NCBI GenBank assembly: GCA_021736785.1
Contig: JAIPFF010000019.1
Coordinates: 1 to 64,000 of the forward strand
Source: Thiohalocapsa sp.
GTDB lineage: Bacteria; Pseudomonadota; Gammaproteobacteria; Chromatiales; Chromatiaceae
DNA length: 64,000 bases
Direction: 5' to 3'
Shown here piece by piece: positions 63,372 through 64,000 of this stretch (position 1 is its first letter; the number at the start of each line of letters is the position of its first letter). Made by a program: the position numbers and the translations under genes. The notes beneath the pieces were generated by a model. The model was not told the DNA's origin. It worked only from the letters and a program-made list of their open reading frames with translations, and made no database searches.

Positions 63372-64000
63372 CTACAGACTGTCGAGATAGGTATAGCCGT
63401 ACAGCCCGGCCTTCAGCTCCAAAAACAGCCGCTCGCGCTCGCCGCGCTCGAGCCCGGCGGCGGCGAGGCGGCCCCGATAGCGGGCCAGCAGCTCGCGCGG
63501 ATCGAAGTGGACGTATCCGAGCAGCTCATCGGCGGAATCGCCGCGCTCGGGCTCAAGCAGCCGATAGCCGTCGGCGCTCGCGTCGTCGAGCTCCACGTTG
63601 ACCGCGTCGGTGTCGCCGAACAAGTTATGGATGTCGCCGAGGATCTCTTGATACGCGCCGACCATGAAGAAGCCGATCAGATAGGTCTCGGTGCGCGGGT
63701 CGAAGGCATGCACCGGCAGGCTCGCCTCGATGCCGTCTTGGTCGACATAGTGCGACACGCAGCCGTCCGAGTCGCAGGTGAGGTCGTGCACCACGCCGCG
63801 CTCGGTCGGCGGCTCGCGCAGGCGTTGCAGCGGCACGATCGGGAAGATCTGCTCGATGGCCCAGACGTCCGGCAGGGACTGAAACAGCGAGAAGTTGCAG
63901 AACAATTTGTCCGCCAACTCCGCGTTGATGCGGTCGAGCAGCTCGCGCTGACGGCGGTTCGCATGCGACAGGCGCCGGCGCAGTGCCCGGCACACCGCCG
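63372..64000 (-). CDS. speA: Biosynthetic arginine decarboxylase SpeA, C-terminal part (cut by window edge)
   Basis: PLP enzyme that makes agmatine for polyamine synthesis. Only the last roughly 208 residues are in the window, and the start lies beyond position 64000. Diagnostic segments are FSLFQSLPDVWAIEQIFPI, VVHDLTCDSDGCVSHYV and FFMVGAYQEILGDIHNLFGD, with the C-terminus LKAGLYGYTYLDSL. These distinguish SpeA from the smaller decarboxylases such as LysA. It is upstream of hypA on the same strand, with 149 bp between. Confidence 0.92.
   Translation of the reverse strand, partial: AVCRALRRRLSHANRRQRELLDRINAELADKLFCNFSLFQSLPDVWAIEQIFPIVPLQRLREPPTERGVVHDLTCDSDGCVSHYVDQDGIEASLPVHAFDPRTETYLIGFFMVGAYQEILGDIHNLFGDTDAVNVELDDASADGYRLLEPERGDSADELLGYVHFDPRELLARYRGRLAAAGLERGERERLFLELKAGLYGYTYLDSL

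Noticed and set aside
1-64000. tRNA or rRNA genes
   Set aside because: No T-loop GGTTCRANYCC with a matching acceptor stem and no rRNA signature was found by eye on either strand, though a covariance-model scan would be more sensitive.

Overview
The window is a stretch of GC-rich chromosome from a gammaproteobacterium. The gene order lptM-lysA-dapF-DUF484-xerC, hslVU, DUF971, ubiE-ubiJ-ubiB is the ordinary housekeeping order of that class. Two Gly/Tyr-rich secreted proteins of the sulfur-globule type, a DsrC/TusE-like protein and hydrogenase maturation genes (hypA, hypB) point towards a sulfur-oxidising lineage (Chromatiales or Ectothiorhodospiraceae-like). This placement is inferred from gene content. 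No rRNA, tRNA, CRISPR array, IS element or prophage was recognised.

Layout. 1-2.1 kb: the C-terminal part of an S41 protease and a DJ-1/PfpI protein. 2.1-5.1 kb: a WecA/WbpL-type initiating sugar-phosphate transferase and a WbpM-type NDP-sugar dehydratase. 5.1-16.2 kb: a complete, tightly overlapping type II secretion operon in the order gspE-F-G-H-I-J-K-L-M-C(N)-D, which is the Xanthomonas xps order. 16.2-31.1 kb: a surface-polysaccharide locus with kdsD, a WbpE-like aminotransferase, a P-loop sulfotransferase-like protein, four further glycosyltransferases, a Wzm/Wzt ABC exporter, a WbpV-like reductase/epimerase and kdsA. WbpM-like plus WbpV-like plus WbpL-like proteins suggest a UDP-QuiNAc-type first sugar. 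Kdo synthesis and export are also encoded.

31.1-46.7 kb (minus strand): the conserved ubiB-ubiJ-ubiE, DUF971, hslU-hslV, xerC-DUF484-dapF-lysA-lptM block, broken by accessory genes. These are a plus-strand sulfotransferase between hslU and DUF971, a group between hslV and xerC (MBL hydrolase, BLUF photoreceptor, fasciclin, glutaredoxin), and a methyltransferase between dapF and lysA. Fifteen perfect copies of a 7-bp repeat lie upstream of the BLUF gene. 47-55.9 kb: envelope lipoproteins (META, L,D-transpeptidase), a DUF1631 protein, an alpha/beta hydrolase, an SDR/DUF2867 protein, a HdfR-like LysR regulator and a divergent small acidic gene, with an inverted repeat between the last two.

56-64 kb: two sulfur-globule-like proteins, an atypical dihydroorotase, hisI, the DsrC-like protein with an unusual four-cysteine tail, a DUF302 periplasmic protein, an ICMT-like membrane methyltransferase, hypB with a C-terminal histidine tail, hypA, and the C-terminal part of speA running off the right edge. 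This is the region most likely to hold undescribed sulfur or redox biology. Short tandem duplications occur in several intergenic regions (28.97, 40.27, 46.91, 60.85 and 61.83 kb).
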